Positions 10,570 to 23,698 of a stretch of DNA of 64,000 bases are shown piece after piece; the first letter of the stretch is position 1, and each line of letters starts with the position of its first letter. The DNA is from Trogon surrucura (Eukaryota; Chordata; Aves; Trogoniformes; Trogonidae): positions 35,581,004 to 35,645,003 of the forward strand of contig CM036658.1 in the NCBI GenBank assembly GCA_020746105.1, given 5' to 3'. Made by a program: the position numbers and the translations under genes. The notes under the pieces are model-generated. The model searched no databases, was not told the origin of the DNA, and saw nothing but the letters and a program-made list of their open reading frames with translations.

Positions 10570-12486
10570 CCAAAGAGAGATGGTGATCCCATACCAAAGG
10601 CAAATGAAATAAATACATTTCACTTATAGTGAATGGTGGTTTCAAGGGTAAAATGATTTTGTACATTTTGCATCCTATTAATTTTCACGGCATTGATGGA
10701 GAAGTATTAAAACTTTGAAAATGCTGGAGACATTAAGTCATCAATTATTTGTATGGGACAGTGGAGACTCGATTTATTTCACTATTTCCAAGTTCAATAC
10801 AACCGTAACTAGTAACTAGTGGAATCTTCATGGAAATCTACATTCATGAGCACTTAATTTGAAGTCAGTGACTGCTATATACTTAACATTTCAGCCATCT
10901 AGTGCAGAGAACTAGGAGACAGCTTAGAATAAAGAGGGCTTTCTTTTCAGTCCTCACAGCAGTTTTGGTTCTGCACTTGTCCAAGTTTAATTTTGGCTGG
11001 ACAATAAATTGTTTAGATAGTACAGAGAAATAAAAATGAATAAATTTGAGCAAGGGTATTAGCGTCTCTGTCTTTTTATTCTCTTTGTATGTGTGTGTCT
11101 CTCTCTAACAGGAATAGATTTTGTCTTCATTACACTGAATTTTCGGACCAGTCTCACATAAAGTAGTAGATGGTACTTCACGTGAAGCAGTCTACTGCTT
11201 GTATGGAGGTGCTGACACTGATCTGTTTCTTGCATAGCTCTTTAATGTAAAAGAAGTACAGAATCCTTTATTATTTGGGTTCTCAAAATAAAAGGTGAAA
11301 TGGAGCAAGAAACATTTTGAAATAAATACGATGTTGTGATTTGACTTGTCTCAAGGGAAAGAAGTTTGTACTTGTCAATTTTGTCTCAAGGGCACAAGTA
11401 TGACCAACTTGCTGCTCTTTTTACCTGAGTTCTCCATAGAATTCTAGAATCATAGAACGTCTTATGTTGCGCGTATAGCATCTGGGCACCCACAAGTGAC
11501 CTTTCAGAATTATTAGATCATGAATGGCAGAAAAGCAAATAAATGGGAATTTTACATTTGGATTCTGTGTTGATCCATGTGTAGAGGTGTGCTAGACTGA
11601 AAGCAAACCAGAAAAAATCTGTCTTTACAATGCTCATTCTAAACTAGTTGTATAACTGCAGCTCTATGATTAATGAAATTGCACTCAGAGGCATCAGTGC
11701 AGCATTGGTACCAACTCTTACAATTAAAGATCATGTAGCTAGTGCGTAACATTTCTTATATTTCATTGCTGCTAGAATGAAGTCAAATATTTCCAGTGAA
11801 AGGTGTTAGATGTTATTTTTTTTTGTGCCCAAGTAGCTCTCTTTTTCTCTAAGATAAATATTTTTATAATGCAAATTGTTTTCTTTAATTGTTTACATAA
11901 TTTTCCAAATATGAATTCTGTTTTAGTGTTTGTACACTTTTGCTGAAGAGAAATAGAAATAAAGATAATTGGGAAAAGTAAATGTCAATAATCTAAATGT
12001 TAATCTGTCTTGATAACCTCTTAAAAAAGATTCATCTTACAACCATTGCAAAAGAAATGTAGTATTTATTTTGATTTGGTTTGGTTTGTTGTTTTTTTTT
12101 TCTCACAGATTTTGATTTTTGTGTAGTCCATATTGTTACTTGTGAATGACAAAGAGAAAGGAGAAAACGTACTTATATTAAAGGAGTACAGAAAGACACA
12201 GCAAAACTAAAAAAGTTATTTCAGTAACCAAATCTGACAATGCTGTTGTGTGCCTAACTGAGGATCTGGAGTCAGTTTCCAGTGAAGTTTATAGAAATAT
12301 TGCTATTGGCTGTTTTTCAGAGTGGACAGAGATGATTAAATAGCAGAGGTTCATGGAACTCACTTTGGGGTACAAGGATATGATCTACATAAATAAAATT
12401 GTTACTTTGTTAGTCTACATATTCCCAGAAGAACGTGAATGACTTAAAAAGCTAGGCTTTATGTCCTGAGCCCTGATAGTTCAATC
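10570..12486. other. Unique AT-rich DNA, no gene seen
   Basis: No coding exon, RNA gene or clear repeat was recognised. A short ATCATAGAAC stretch near 11450 resembles a CR1 tail but its neighbours do not support it. Confidence 0.5.
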
Positions 12487-12506
12487 TTTTTTTTTTTTTT
12501 TTTTTT
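12487..12506 (+). repeat. Poly(T) run of 20
   Basis: An uninterrupted run of twenty T's. It could be a slipped homopolymer or the reverse-complement tail of an unrecognised retroposed sequence. No processed-gene body was recognised on either side. Confidence 0.9.
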
Positions 12507-12870
12507 CCCTTGGGTATGAAGTAGATGACTTCAAAATCTGGCTGCAAAGCCAGCTGTTGAGATTTTTCTGAGTTCTAAAAGAATAGACAGTACTCACAAA
12601 CAGATTCCGTATATGGGAGACAATGCTTTTCTCTCCTGATATCCTTGTGGAAAGTACTAAGGCTCTGAATGCTGTCAATAGTACTGAGGATGTTCATCTC
12701 TCATATGTGAGATGATTTTGAATGGTTGTGATGTAAAATGCTGTGATGTTAGAAGAGACAACACGATCCTTACAAGAAATTGAATTAGTTTAAAATCAGT
12801 CATGGGCACCATCCAGAAACTTCATTAAAGTTGTAGAGCTTCTTCTTCTGGCAGAACTATCTGCTTCTGT

Positions 12871-12912
12871 CTAGAGGAAAACAATGCATATCTAGATGAA
12901 AACAATGCATAT
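12871..12912 (+). repeat. 21-bp tandem duplication
   Basis: Two adjacent 21-bp units, each CTAGA(G/T)GAAAACAATGCATAT, differ at one base. They lie just upstream of the CR1 fragment that starts near 12925. It is a recent local duplication by slippage. No function is evident. Confidence 0.9.
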
Positions 12913-12924
12913 CTCTTCTCACAG

Positions 12925-13208
12925 GTAATTAGGGACAGAACCAGGGGGAATGGTTTCAAGTTGCAATAGGGTAGGTTTAGACTGGACATCAGGAAGAAAT
13001 TCTTCACGGAAAGAGTGGTCAGACACTGGAACAGACTGCCTAGGGAGGTGGCTGAGTCGCCATCCCTGGATGTGTTTAAGTGTCACTTAGATGTGGTGTT
13101 GGGTGATATGGTTTAGGGGTGAGCTTGTAGTGTAGGGTTAATGGTTTGACTCGAAGATCCCAAGGGTCTTTTCCAGCCTGAACTGTTCTATGATTCTATG
13201 ATTCTATA
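12925..13208 (+). mobile_element. CR1: CR1 LINE, 3' fragment
   Basis: The fragment begins in the segment coding for [10 protein letters not shown] (GGACAGAACCAGGGGGAATG). It runs through [19 protein letters not shown] and the [11 protein letters not shown]-like C-terminus, and ends with a 3' UTR and two exact ATTCTATG tail units. The 3' UTR (GGTTTAGGGGTGAGCTTGTA) differs from the 41/59 kb pair and marks another subfamily. The antisense frame at 12825-13007 is a shadow. Confidence 0.93.
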
Positions 13209-14875
13209 TACAATATAATGAAGAGAAACAAAAGAGGAAAGAGCAATTAGGTACAAAAAGTTATACTTCCACTTAAAAAAGCACAGGATGTGGAAAAACT
13301 TTGTTAATGCAATAAATGTTGCATTACTGTAAAAAGAAATGTGAAACACAGAATTAACAAAACAAGAATTACATTGTTAGATCTTCTATTTACATATCTT
13401 GAATATAAAAATCTGCCTTAAGGTCTGTGTTTTTCTGAAGTTGTATAGGGCAAATCTGCTTTCTCCTACACCCAAAGCAGGGGAAGAAGAAACAAAATGC
13501 TCAGTCTGTTGCTTTTATTCTTTAAAGATTTTAGATACTTAATTCCACAACTGGCAACTACCAGCATGAACTGGTTAAAGCATTTTGCCACGAGGTTCAA
13601 CTTTCAAGTTCTGTACAATCTGTATAGCTCCTCTCTGATACCTCAGGATTCACGTGATTCAATAGTTTTCAGCAAGTTTCGTTAGTCTCCTTCTCTGTCT
13701 GCCCCCTTTTTACAAGAAAAAAAGTGGGAAGTAGTAGTGAAAAGTAATGAAGCAGACATGCAATCTTTTTTTTTATTAATATTGCACATGGATGACACAC
13801 ACTTTCTGACTAGTTCGTTTCACTATAGGATTTATGGCACTAACCCATCTCTTTGTCCCTTAACCCACAGTTCCTCCCTATCTTAGCATACTCCAGCTCA
13901 TACCCATTCGTGTCCTACTTTTCTTCACTTGACCTTGGTCTGATACTGCAGTCCACTCAGCTCATTGACACAACAATCATGTTGGTACTGCAGTAAGGTG
14001 AATGGAATACCTGTGATTTTGCACCTTGGAAGCATTTGGACAGGAAATTTTTCATTTCTGATTTTATGAAACAATATGAGAAGGAGAGGGGGAGGATGAA
14101 AGAAAAAGATAACAAGTAACCGAGAACCAGTTTTTATTCCTTAATATACAACATTTCTCTTTCTGGTGTAGAGCCATGAAGTGGCAAAAATATCTTAAAT
14201 CTGAACAATCTGACTGAGGATTTAGTAAACCACATGTGTAGGAATCAAACAAGAGTCTGACATAAGGAGAGTAAGCATGGACTGCGCAGTCTTAGCAATG
14301 ACAGACTCGGCAGACACTGAGGTTACTTGGTGCTGAAAAAGATTGTTCCTCAGAAGCATGCGTACTTTTGTAGTGAAGATGTTTCAAGCTCAAATTATCT
14401 CTTTTGAAACAATCTACTTTGTTGAAATACACTCAGAGCAAGTAGGGGAGATTAGGTATATCCTTTCTTAAGTTACCTAGCCCTCTCACTTTTCTTGAAA
14501 GTTACGTTAGAAGTAAGAACTTTTCCAAAGCTCTTTCTAAACCTGCAAGGGCTAACACATTTTTGGGTTTTATTGATTTTGTGGCTGCTTAGATGAATGT
14601 ACAGGTCTGGTTTGTTTGGTCTAGCTGTGCAACCTTACTAAGAGTCAGTCATTAATATAACAGGCTTGAAGAATATGTTAGAAGAAGTGTGTTGAAGTCT
14701 TTTTCACAACAGACCAAAAGTTCTACTATTGCTGATTTTTTATGTTGATATTTTTTAAAAGCACACATATATATATTCTTCCTTTCCTTTAATACTTGAC
14801 TGAAGTAATAATAAAATATAACCACTACTGTTTTTTTTTTTTCAATCAGCAATAATGATTTTTGAAAAACCTTGG
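13209..14875. other. Unique AT-rich DNA, no gene seen
   Basis: Nothing recognisable beyond short chance frames, for example 13497-13685. Confidence 0.5.
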
Positions 14876-15010
14876 TTCAGAGAAAAGCACTAAGAGTGAC
14901 CAAAGGCATTAAATACTTTCCAAAAGAGGGCCAAGTGGGCAAACTAGAACTCTGGTCTGGAGAAGAAACAGTCAAAGAGAATATCACAGAAGTCTACAAA
15001 GACCTTGGAA
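14876..15010 (+). mobile_element. Possible very ancient CR1 ORF2 scrap
   Basis: The open frame starting near 14872 reads QRKALRVTKGIKYF...GKLELWSGEE...ITEVYKDL. This follows the spacing of the CR1 C-terminal segment [14 protein letters not shown]...[11 protein letters not shown]...INVYKYIK. Identities are few but evenly spread, with no gap over about 45 residues. If real, it is much older than any other copy here. The match ends near 15010, and downstream residues no longer follow CR1. A chance resemblance cannot be excluded by eye. Confidence 0.4.
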
Positions 15011-18000
15011 AACTTGGATGGGTGTCTCTCTTCTGGTATAACAAAACCCGATTCAGAAAAAGAATTAGTGATTCCTCATGCAGTGGGTTAGCATTTGTGG
15101 AAGCTTTTGCTGAGGATGTAGCGTGCTCCAGGAGTTTGTGTATTCCTTAGTCCAAGGTGAGCTGAGGGAATAATTCCATTGGTGGCTATCAAATACAGAG
15201 AAACCACACCCTTCCCAGGAAGGCACTGATATGTAAAAAACTAGAAACCGAGCCATAATAACCAATGACTTATCCTATATGCTTTCTCTGTTCTTATTAC
15301 ACCTGTGGTATAAGGGGAAACCATAACTTCAGTTATGAAGACAACTTACCAATATTTGAGCCAGTCATGATATCTTGTTTTTGTGGAAGGTGACAGTATT
15401 AGATAAGTGGTAATAGCTATCCAGAATTTTCAGCTCTTTTGGTTCTCTAATTCCAGAAAAATCGGTATATTCAACTAAAAATCCACTGAAAAAATCTTTA
15501 CTTCACTTATTGAAGACAATTTCTCCAGCCAACAACTGCAACAGATATTAAACAGATACTACTAGAGAAAAGATTGAAGAATTTATAATCTTGGCTGGTA
15601 ACTCAACTGCTTAAAATTGTGTCAAGTATAGAGGGAGACTTGATAGTATTTCTTAGTTGTAGATAAGTACAGACAAATCTTTAAGAGACAACCAGTAGCA
15701 CTTATTGCATACAGAAGAAAGTAGGATATACTTGGGCCTTCGTTAAAGATTCTGATTAATTTTTCCAGGTTTCATTGCAAGCTTGAAACAAGACTAATAT
15801 TAGCCAGCTGTTGTGGATAAATCCTGTGTAGAGCTAGGTAAACTACTTCTGTGAAAATTATTTTCAGTAAAAGAGTAAAACATTTGTCATTATTCATTCA
15901 AAAAACTCATTAGCAATTAAATCATGTTGTCGAGGATGAGCTAATTAAAATCAAAGTCTGCAGGGTAAGAAACTACATAACTATGAAACTTTTTTTGAAT
16001 TATGATATGAAAACATATGTGTAAACTAATATTGTTATTTTTATGATTCTTTATGTCCTGGAAATTCATAAATCCTTACTTATTATAGTCTGTTGGTCTT
16101 CATAACTTTAATCCTACCACATTAACATCATGTAAAGATTTACATGTGCAACTTTGTTGCACTGCAAACAGGAGTGTGGATTTACTTGTGGTTCATAAAG
16201 TTTCATAAGGTTTGAAGTTTTCCAGACTCATGACCCAAAGCAATAATTGTTGACAAAAAACAACTTGCCTGCCTTTAAAATAATTGAAATTCTTGTAAGA
16301 GGTTGCAAGAACAACTTATTTTCTAAGACAGTGATTTATTTATTTTTTGTTAACAATCTGTAGTGTTACCAGAAAGACATTAGAACAATTTCACATTCAG
16401 AGACCAGGAATAACAGAAAAAATTCAGGTCTTCCATTTCATTTAGAGGGAAGATCATTGGATTAAGCTCAGAAATGCTTGACTGCAGCGTGATAGGTTTT
16501 GTATTAAGAAATTAGGGTTTTGTTGCTTTGTTGTGGGTCTTTTTTTGTTGACATATTAATAGAAATTTTCCATGACTTGTAAATTTACTGTGAACTGCTG
16601 AACACCATGATGTTAGTTCATGGAAAAGAGAGAATGGGGAAGGAGCTGAGGGAGACATAGAATTGCCAAGGACATCACATATGTTCACAGATTAAATACT
16701 GCAAGCAAGGTGTGTGGAAAACTCGTGTTCCAGATTCACGTTTAACAGCCATCCCTGCATGTGGACATGCACAAATATGCTTTTGATCAGTTACGTGCTT
16801 CAATCTTACTGAGGAAGGGAGACTGCTTGAAGGTTTTGCCTGTTTCTACATTGTATGCCTCTGTTGTGAGGGACCTTAGTTATACCTGCAAGCAGACCTC
16901 CTTCCTTCCACTTGACAGTTTATTCTTTCACTGAAATTCAAAACCAACTTTGTAGCTTTTTGATGAATACACAAAAATTACTGGGAATTGTTTACAACCA
17001 CTTTTTTTATATTTGTGTCCTCATTTCCAGAGAAAGGAATTGTTTGTGTTCAATAGATGAAATTAAATGCCATGCAAATAATGAAAGAAAAATTGTGTAT
17101 TTCCAGCAATGCAAATAGCTAGGTAGTCAGTTTGAAAATTGTAAACACAGTTACAGAAAAAGAAAAGGAAGAAAAGGCAAAACCCCAAAAAACAGTTATT
17201 GAGAGTACCTGTCTGTAGACTTCTTTAGTTTTCTACCCAAGACTTTTAAGGCGTTTCTCAACTGTGGAAAACAGCTGTGATACAAACTTTTCCTGAGCAG
17301 TGCCTCTCAGAACTAGCTTCCAGCACCAACGTGTGGAGTTGGAAACGCAGCATTCAGCCATGGTGAACTTCAGAAACATTCAAAATAAAGGGTCTGCTTA
17401 TTCTGTATATGAGAAGTTCAGACCTTTTATTCTAGATTTTGCATAGTAGAATACAACCGCATGACCAGAAAGTCTTGCCTTTTCTGCTACTCTGAGGCAG
17501 GACACAGTGGTTCATTACAGACACAGGAATCAGTGGTGGCAGGATGACCACGAGTTTCACCTTATGGGCAATTTTGGTTGATTCTCTGCAGAAAGGGGAA
17601 TCAGTCAGCAGATCCTTTGTTTTGAGAGCACAGCTCACTGCTATTCTGTAATGCACTGGATTTGGGTGTGGTAGCACTTCAGGATGGTTCTGTCTTCTTG
17701 TCCTCTGCATTTTGATGTCAAGTTAAAGTTCACATTTAAGTAGCCCTTGCTAAAATCAATCTTCTTCACGTATTTCATAAAATAAGTCACTACAGTTGAT
17801 AAAGAAGTCAGAAAGGTTCTGACAATTTTCAGATTAGCTTTCATCTCACTGAACGAAACACAACCACAGGATATTCATGATTTCTTTAAGCAACATATGA
17901 ATTTTCCCTCACCTATTGAATACAGGCTAACAGTTTTCTATAGTATAATGTTTGTAAAATGTTTGTTTACTAACACAGTAAAACCAGAAAAGATAAGGTT

Positions 18001-18027
18001 ATAATAACAAAACTCTCAATACAAACA
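15011..18027. other. Unique AT-rich DNA, no gene seen
   Basis: No repeat hallmark. Two overlapping minus-strand frames at 17432-17710 and 17641-17844 are the only compact cluster. They do not match a family I know and lack splice or polyadenylation context. Confidence 0.45.
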
Positions 18028-18063
18028 TTTTTTTTTAAAAAAAAAAAATTATTTATTTATTAT
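18028..18063. repeat. T9A12 palindromic run followed by ATTT repeats
   Basis: Nine T's (18028-18036) are followed directly by twelve A's (18037-18048) and then a short (ATTT)n stretch. It is low-complexity DNA that can fold back on itself. No gene is involved. Confidence 0.85.
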
Positions 18064-20940
18064 CATTTAAACCGGTAGTGTTAAATTGATATATGGAGTA
18101 TGGCAACTCTCGTGATTGTGATGTTACTATTCATCACATCTAAATTCCACCTCTTATAAAAAGACAATCAGGGAAAATATTTTGTACCCATCAGTAATGA
18201 CAAGAATAATCACCATGAGAGTTACTGCAGTTCCTCTATAAGAAGTTTCAAATTACTTACAGTGGACTGTCAGAAGCAAGGTACTATGAAATCAGAAGAG
18301 ATTTTGGAAGTATTTGCAGCGCATGACCACAGTTCTAGAAAGTAATTTTATTAGTGTGAAATATTGAAATAAAAGCTCTTGTAACACTCTGCAGATTGTA
18401 TGTCACAAGAAATATTGCCTGAATGCAAAGTTAGTGGTTCATTTCTGGGTTTAAATATGTTACACTAAATAATACTTAAGCTTCTTTTTCCAAACAACCT
18501 TCTCTCCCAAACTTTTGCTAGTTCAAAACTTCCTGTCATAATACAAGCTACCAATGCTAGACTCTTTTTAAGAAGCCAGAAGACTTCGATCACAGCATAA
18601 TTTGGGGACAATCTATTTCAGGCCTTATTGCCTACATATCACTGTTTATTTTACAGTAAGATGTTTTTAGTAGAAATAGTCAGGAAATAGCTGCTAGCTT
18701 CAAGCAGAAAACCAACACTTCATGAATACATTTTTAGTTAATATGTGTAGTTCTGAATAGAAAATTGCTTTTTAGTCTCTAAAACATACTTTAGTAATGA
18801 AAACATTTAAAGCTTAAAAGGGAGAAAAATACTTCTACACCATTAAATTAAACCAAATATCATGTCCATCATTTGAAAACTATTTTAGATAAAGATTGAT
18901 GGAATTAAGAATGTTATTAAAATAAAGATGATATGGAGCCTTATGATTAGGGGAAGCTGTTCGCTGGACATGCTTGTGCCTCTGGAAAACATTCAGTTTT
19001 GGACTTGGAGGACTCATAGGGCATAAGGCAATTTTTTTTTTATTTTTGAATGATTTCTTCTCTGCACTGTTAAAAAGATTTTTCTTTACTGATTATTTCT
19101 GCTGTTTGACAGAATTAGCATAAAATGATTATTGTTTCTGCTAATATGACAGTCTGTTTTGATTCCCATAAGTGCAAGACTGGAAATCCACCTTCAGTTT
19201 AAAGCAGGAATCTTCTTTCAAACTCAAAATGCCTGTTTTTAACAGTGAGCACAAAGCTCATCTGACAAACACCAAGGACTGGTGTAAGGTATACTCCCTC
19301 TCTGAGCACAAGCCTCTACTTTCATCTTGAGCAAATCAACTAATATTGAGATAATTTTATCTTAAATAGGTTAAGACTCTGATTGCTTATGCTTAACATC
19401 CAAGCTGATCTTGAACCTGTCGTGTTGCAAGATTTACCATATTGATGAAAATTAACATGACAAATAGAATGGAAACATTCAGTTAACTGCGCACGAAAGA
19501 AGACATTAGGTACTAAGAACTAGGTATCTGAGTCACTCATCTGCCTCCTTAGATCTTTAAATATCTTTATGCATCTGGCCTTAACTGACCATGGTGGCAG
19601 TGGAAAAATGTGAACCAAACTATTTTGCTTTGAAAAGATTAATTTCCAAATTGAAATGCAGCAAACTCTAGAACTGCTGCCTGAACAAGTGTCAAAGTCA
19701 TATAGCAAATCAAAATAACTCTGGAGCACTTTTTTTAAAGGTCATAAAATGTGTGTAAAGGAAAATGTTTTCTCTGGAGGAGGAAATGTGGCCAAAAATG
19801 TTACTTATTACTGCCTCTGTATGTATTCTGTGCATGATGATTTGTAAAATAAAAATACGAAGTAATTGTAGCACCTTGGTTTTCACAGAGTGATAAATGT
19901 GTGAGCAAATGTTGACTTCTTGACAAATATTTCAGTCTGTTTAGTTTTATTCATTTGGTATCCTTCCACTATCTTGGAATGCAAATACTGCTAATAAATA
20001 AAGATAGTCTGTCACAGTCTGAGAAGACAAATGTTTAATACATTGTTTAAAAAATATCAAGACAGAAAAAAAGAGAGATAATATATTTTCTTCGAAGAAA
20101 CAATAAGAGAGAAGCAGAATGGAAGAAAATAAAGTGAGTGGAAAACAAACTTAGTAAAAGACCTCTACAAATAATTTCAGAAGAAATTGTTATTTTATTG
20201 TTTTTCAATGTTATGACTTTGAAGACAGTATTGCACCTGTATACTCAGGACGAAATGAGGTATATTTATATGCAATTACTCTCATGGTTCTAATAATTCA
20301 TCCTTAAAAAGAAAAAAGTGAATATTGTTCTGGTGGCTCTGTTCCAACTCCTCTGAAAGTTATTGACGGACCAGATGGAGAAAGCATAGATGTTCTTTTC
20401 GAATCTACGTTCTTTCCTGAAGGGAAAGGAGTATTAAATCTATTGGACAGGTGCAACTCAGTGACATTGATGTAATCCTACTTTATATATCAGAAAAGCT
20501 CTGCTTTTATGACTGGAATTATACTCATCTCAGTTTTTCTTAGATAACACAGGTGCCTATAGTGAAACCAAGCGAGGAAAGCATTTCAAAGCAAGTTCCT
20601 TCTGCATTTCGCATTATTGCCCTAATTGAGCTCTGATTACTTGGGGAAAAGTTAATTGTGGGTTGTTTTTTTTCTTTTTTTTTTTTTAAACTATTTTATC
20701 ATCTCAGCAAGACAGCCTGTTGTGCTGACGTAAATCTCTTCACCCAGCGATGCACAGAAGACCTTGTCTCCTGAAACAGACCCCAGAGAAAATAAGAGTC
20801 TCTTTTCCCTACAACTACCCCTGCTGTCCCTGAATGAGCCTGAACCTTCTGGCTCTTGGTAGCTCTTGAACTGAATACTCAGTGAAATGCTGTATTTCAG
20901 ACAATTGTAATGAAAAGAAGCAACACCAAAAGTCAAAAGG
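18064..20940. other. Unique AT-rich DNA, no gene seen
   Basis: Ordinary AT-rich noncoding DNA with no CR1 tails. It ends in a T-rich stretch near 20664-20690 ahead of the GC-rich island. Confidence 0.5.
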
Positions 20941-20949
20941 GAATCAGAT

Positions 20950-21170
20950 GTGTCTGCTAAGCCTCCTGCTGCATGGCAGCCGGCAGGCTACCGGGAGCCC
21001 GTGGGACCACGCTGTGTGAGCATGGTGTGGGGCACCTTGTGGGCAGCATCTGGGGCAATGTGTGTGTGGGGCAGCATGTGGACAGTGTGTGGAGAGCATG
21101 AGGGCAGCCACCCAAGCCCCTGGATGCCCTGCAAGTACACAGCACTAGAGCTCCACGGGAGGACAGTTTT
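20950..21170. other. GC-rich island with degenerate G/T-rich repeats
   Basis: A sharp local rise in GC within AT-rich surroundings. It contains several imperfect units of about 22-25 bp around the words GGGCAGCAT and GTGTGTGG (about 21020-21110). Open frames exist on both strands only because stops are rare in GC-rich sequence. It is too short and CpG-poor for a classic CpG-island promoter. It may be a degenerate minisatellite or a piece of an unrecognised repeat. Confidence 0.55.
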
Positions 21171-22585
21171 TCGTGTGTAAATATGAAGCCTTTCATTTTT
21201 CAAGATAGCGTACAACATTCCCTTCTGTTAAGAGCAAACACCAGGAGTCAGTCAGTGCTGAGTTAATTACAGAGGAATTTCAGCTCTTATTTTAGCGAGA
21301 CAAAGCTCTGTCACTGCTTCAATGCACTTCTTCTCCTGCCCTTCAGTGCCACAAGTTCATGTCCCAGCTGGGGACTCCATTTCTTAGTGAGACTCTTTTC
21401 TGGAACTCAGTGTTCTTGGTGCTAAAAGCAATTATTACAAAGGGAGAATTTCAATCAAGAAGGCAAAAACTGTAAGAAAAAGCACCGTGGAGTGCCTGTT
21501 CATTGATTCATAACTAAGGATATGAATTAAATAGCAAGCTGATTTAGACGCTGCCTTTCCCAGCAGCTTGCCTCTATAGCAACTGCTGCGGTGTCTTGTG
21601 GGATACATTAAAGGGGAGAGGAAATGTAACAATAAAAATAATAACAAAAAGTGTCATGGCTGGTTTATCTTTTAAGGAAATGACGCTTCTTTCTCTCGGG
21701 TTGCATATATTTTTCAAATTCCTTTTTGTTAAGAACATCTATATTTCACACATCTGAGTAAGCTCATATTTTAAATTTAGTATTTTAAAGGTAGATTTAG
21801 ACAAAAATAGTTGAGGGAAAACTATGTGTCGTGTGTATTAACCTAATAAACTTAATTTATTCCTATTTCTTACCATTCATAAAATGGTGAATCTCTGACA
21901 CTTTTGAATGTCAGCCATGAGTGTGAACACTTGCAGGACTAAAACTGCAGATACTTTCTCTTTGTGCATAATGGTTTATCACAGTGGGAATAGCTTCTGA
22001 AAGAAAAGTACCTGTCCCCTCCCTCACTTTCTTTTTTGTTTCAATAGTGCACCTTGCAAAAAAAAGGACCAAATCCTCTGCTGGTCAGGGAAGGAGTGGT
22101 GAGTATAGTTCCACACTCTGAGTGTTACAGGAGTGAGTACTTTTTGACATTTATGTTTAAAAATTAATGGTTAAGATTTATGCAGCCACCTATTCCGATT
22201 GTTTTTTGTTTGAAAATTCAAACACAGAATCTACAAGGTCTCTCTAATGTAAACTGAAATACTCCACAATCTGAGCAAATCATGCAGGCAGAAAGTATAA
22301 TATTTCCCAATGGAATAAACAGTCTTTCCTGTCCATCCTTAGAAAACTATAGAAAACTTCAAAGACAGATATAGATTGGACTATTCTGTGTCTCTTGAAA
22401 TATTCTGTTCCTGTCAGGCCAGGCCAAGAATAAAATTAAACAGCAAAAAGAAAGAGCATCACTCGCACCACTTAGGAACTATTTAGCTTAATCTTCTTAC
22501 CTGTTCAACAACCCAATGCTTTGGGTCTCTTCCCGCTGACACATTCAGGTAGCACCTCTAGTGTGAAAGGCAGTAAAGTACGTTG
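21171..22585. other. Unique AT-rich DNA, no gene seen
   Basis: No recognisable exon, RNA or mobile element was seen. Confidence 0.5.
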
Positions 22586-22860
22586 ATCACAGAATCATAT
22601 AACGGTTTGGACTGGAAGATGTCTTAAAAATCATCTAGTTCCAACACCCCTACCATGGGCAGGGGCATCTCCCACTAGTCCAGGTTGCTCAAAGCCCAAT
22701 CCAACATGACCTTCAACACTTCTAAGGCAGAGGTTTCCACAAATTCCCTGAGCAATCAGTTCCAGTATCTCATTTCCCTCAAAATAAAGAATTTCCTCCT
22801 GGTATCTAATCTAAATCTACCTCTTTAGTTTAAAGCCATTACCCCTCGATATATCCTCAA
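22586..22860 (-). mobile_element. CR1: CR1 LINE, 3'-end fragment
   Basis: The plus strand begins ATCACAGAATCATATAACGG (the reverse complement of the tail). It continues through a CCAACACCCCTACCATGGGC 3' UTR block, then the antisense of the ORF2 C-terminus (CAGGTTGCTCAAAGCC, TTCCACAAATTCCC). It ends near the antisense of the TRGNGFK-type segment (AGCCATTACCCCTCGATATA). It is 5'-truncated, moderately diverged, and encodes nothing. Confidence 0.93.
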
Positions 22861-23627
22861 AGCGTTGGTAGGAAACCAGACAACAAACTCCAAACTGTTA
22901 CTCTTTTCAATGAGGAAGTCAAGGCATCTCCACTGAGTTCAGAAGTTAGTAAAAGAAACATCTCACAAGACAGCATTCTTTTATTAGTTCCAAGGTAACA
23001 TTGATCTCAAAAGACAAGTGTCAAACAATTTTGAAAGTTTCTGAAAATACACTGTTTAAGTTCCTGTTTATGCTCTGTTTATGTTATGTTTTTGTTTATG
23101 CTCTGTCCCCTGACTACTGTTTTCTTTCACTCTTGTGTTCTTGTCACTTTAACTTAAAAAAAAAAACTTAATGACAAGCAGACATCATCACTAGATTTGT
23201 TTTGAAATTTTGTTCTCTTTACAATGCAATTTCTTGCTGGAAGGTGTGAGAGCTCTAGAATTGATAAATTTGCAGAAGTGGACTTCTTCCAAAATGAGAT
23301 TTCATTCTTAGAATCTAGTTCTGGAGTTTTTCAAAATTTGACCTCATTTTTTATAACATTATGATTAGATTAGAGGGTTTCTCTTGGTTCCTTTCTCTTC
23401 TTTTTTCTTACATAAAGATACTATGTTTGCAATGTTATAGTGTGCAGTTCTTGGCTTAAGTATTTATTCAGGAATCTCAATTATCAAGCTAAACACCTAA
23501 ATACAGAAAAGTCAGTGATAGAAGGTATTAAAGAGAATGGGTAGATAAAAACAAATGTTTCTCAAATACTTTTGTTGGAGATATGACAAGGAAGAACATT
23601 ATAATAAAATTATCTATTTGAAGTTGT
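22861..23627. other. Unique AT-rich DNA, no gene seen
   Basis: No recognisable feature between two CR1 fragments. Confidence 0.5.
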
Positions 23628-23698
23628 CCCTGCTTGTTGTAGGGGGTTTTTACTAGATGACCTTTAAAGGTCTCTTCCAAAAGAAACTATTTATGACT
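23628..23698 (+). mobile_element. CR1: CR1 LINE, 3' terminal scrap
   Basis: About 70 bp carry the CR1 3' terminal wording: CCTGCTTGTTGTAGGGGGTT, then ACTAGATGACCTTTAAAGGT, CTCTTCCAA and a decayed tail (ACTATTTATGACTATT). The order matches the 3' UTR hairpin and tail of the complete copies. Only the 3' terminus is left, so it is an old, extremely 5'-truncated insertion. Confidence 0.75.

Noticed and set aside
10299-10666. Long lysine- or phenylalanine-rich open frames on both strands
   Set aside because: They are translations of the (AAAAAG)n microsatellite and its flanks, not proteins.
11437-11470. ATCATAGAAC motif resembling a CR1 tail
   Set aside because: The adjoining sequence lacks the CR1 3' UTR wording, so a chance match is as likely.
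17432-17844. Two overlapping minus-strand frames (92 and 67 codons)
   Set aside because: No recognisable domain, no splice or polyadenylation context, and overlapping frames are expected by chance in 64 kb.
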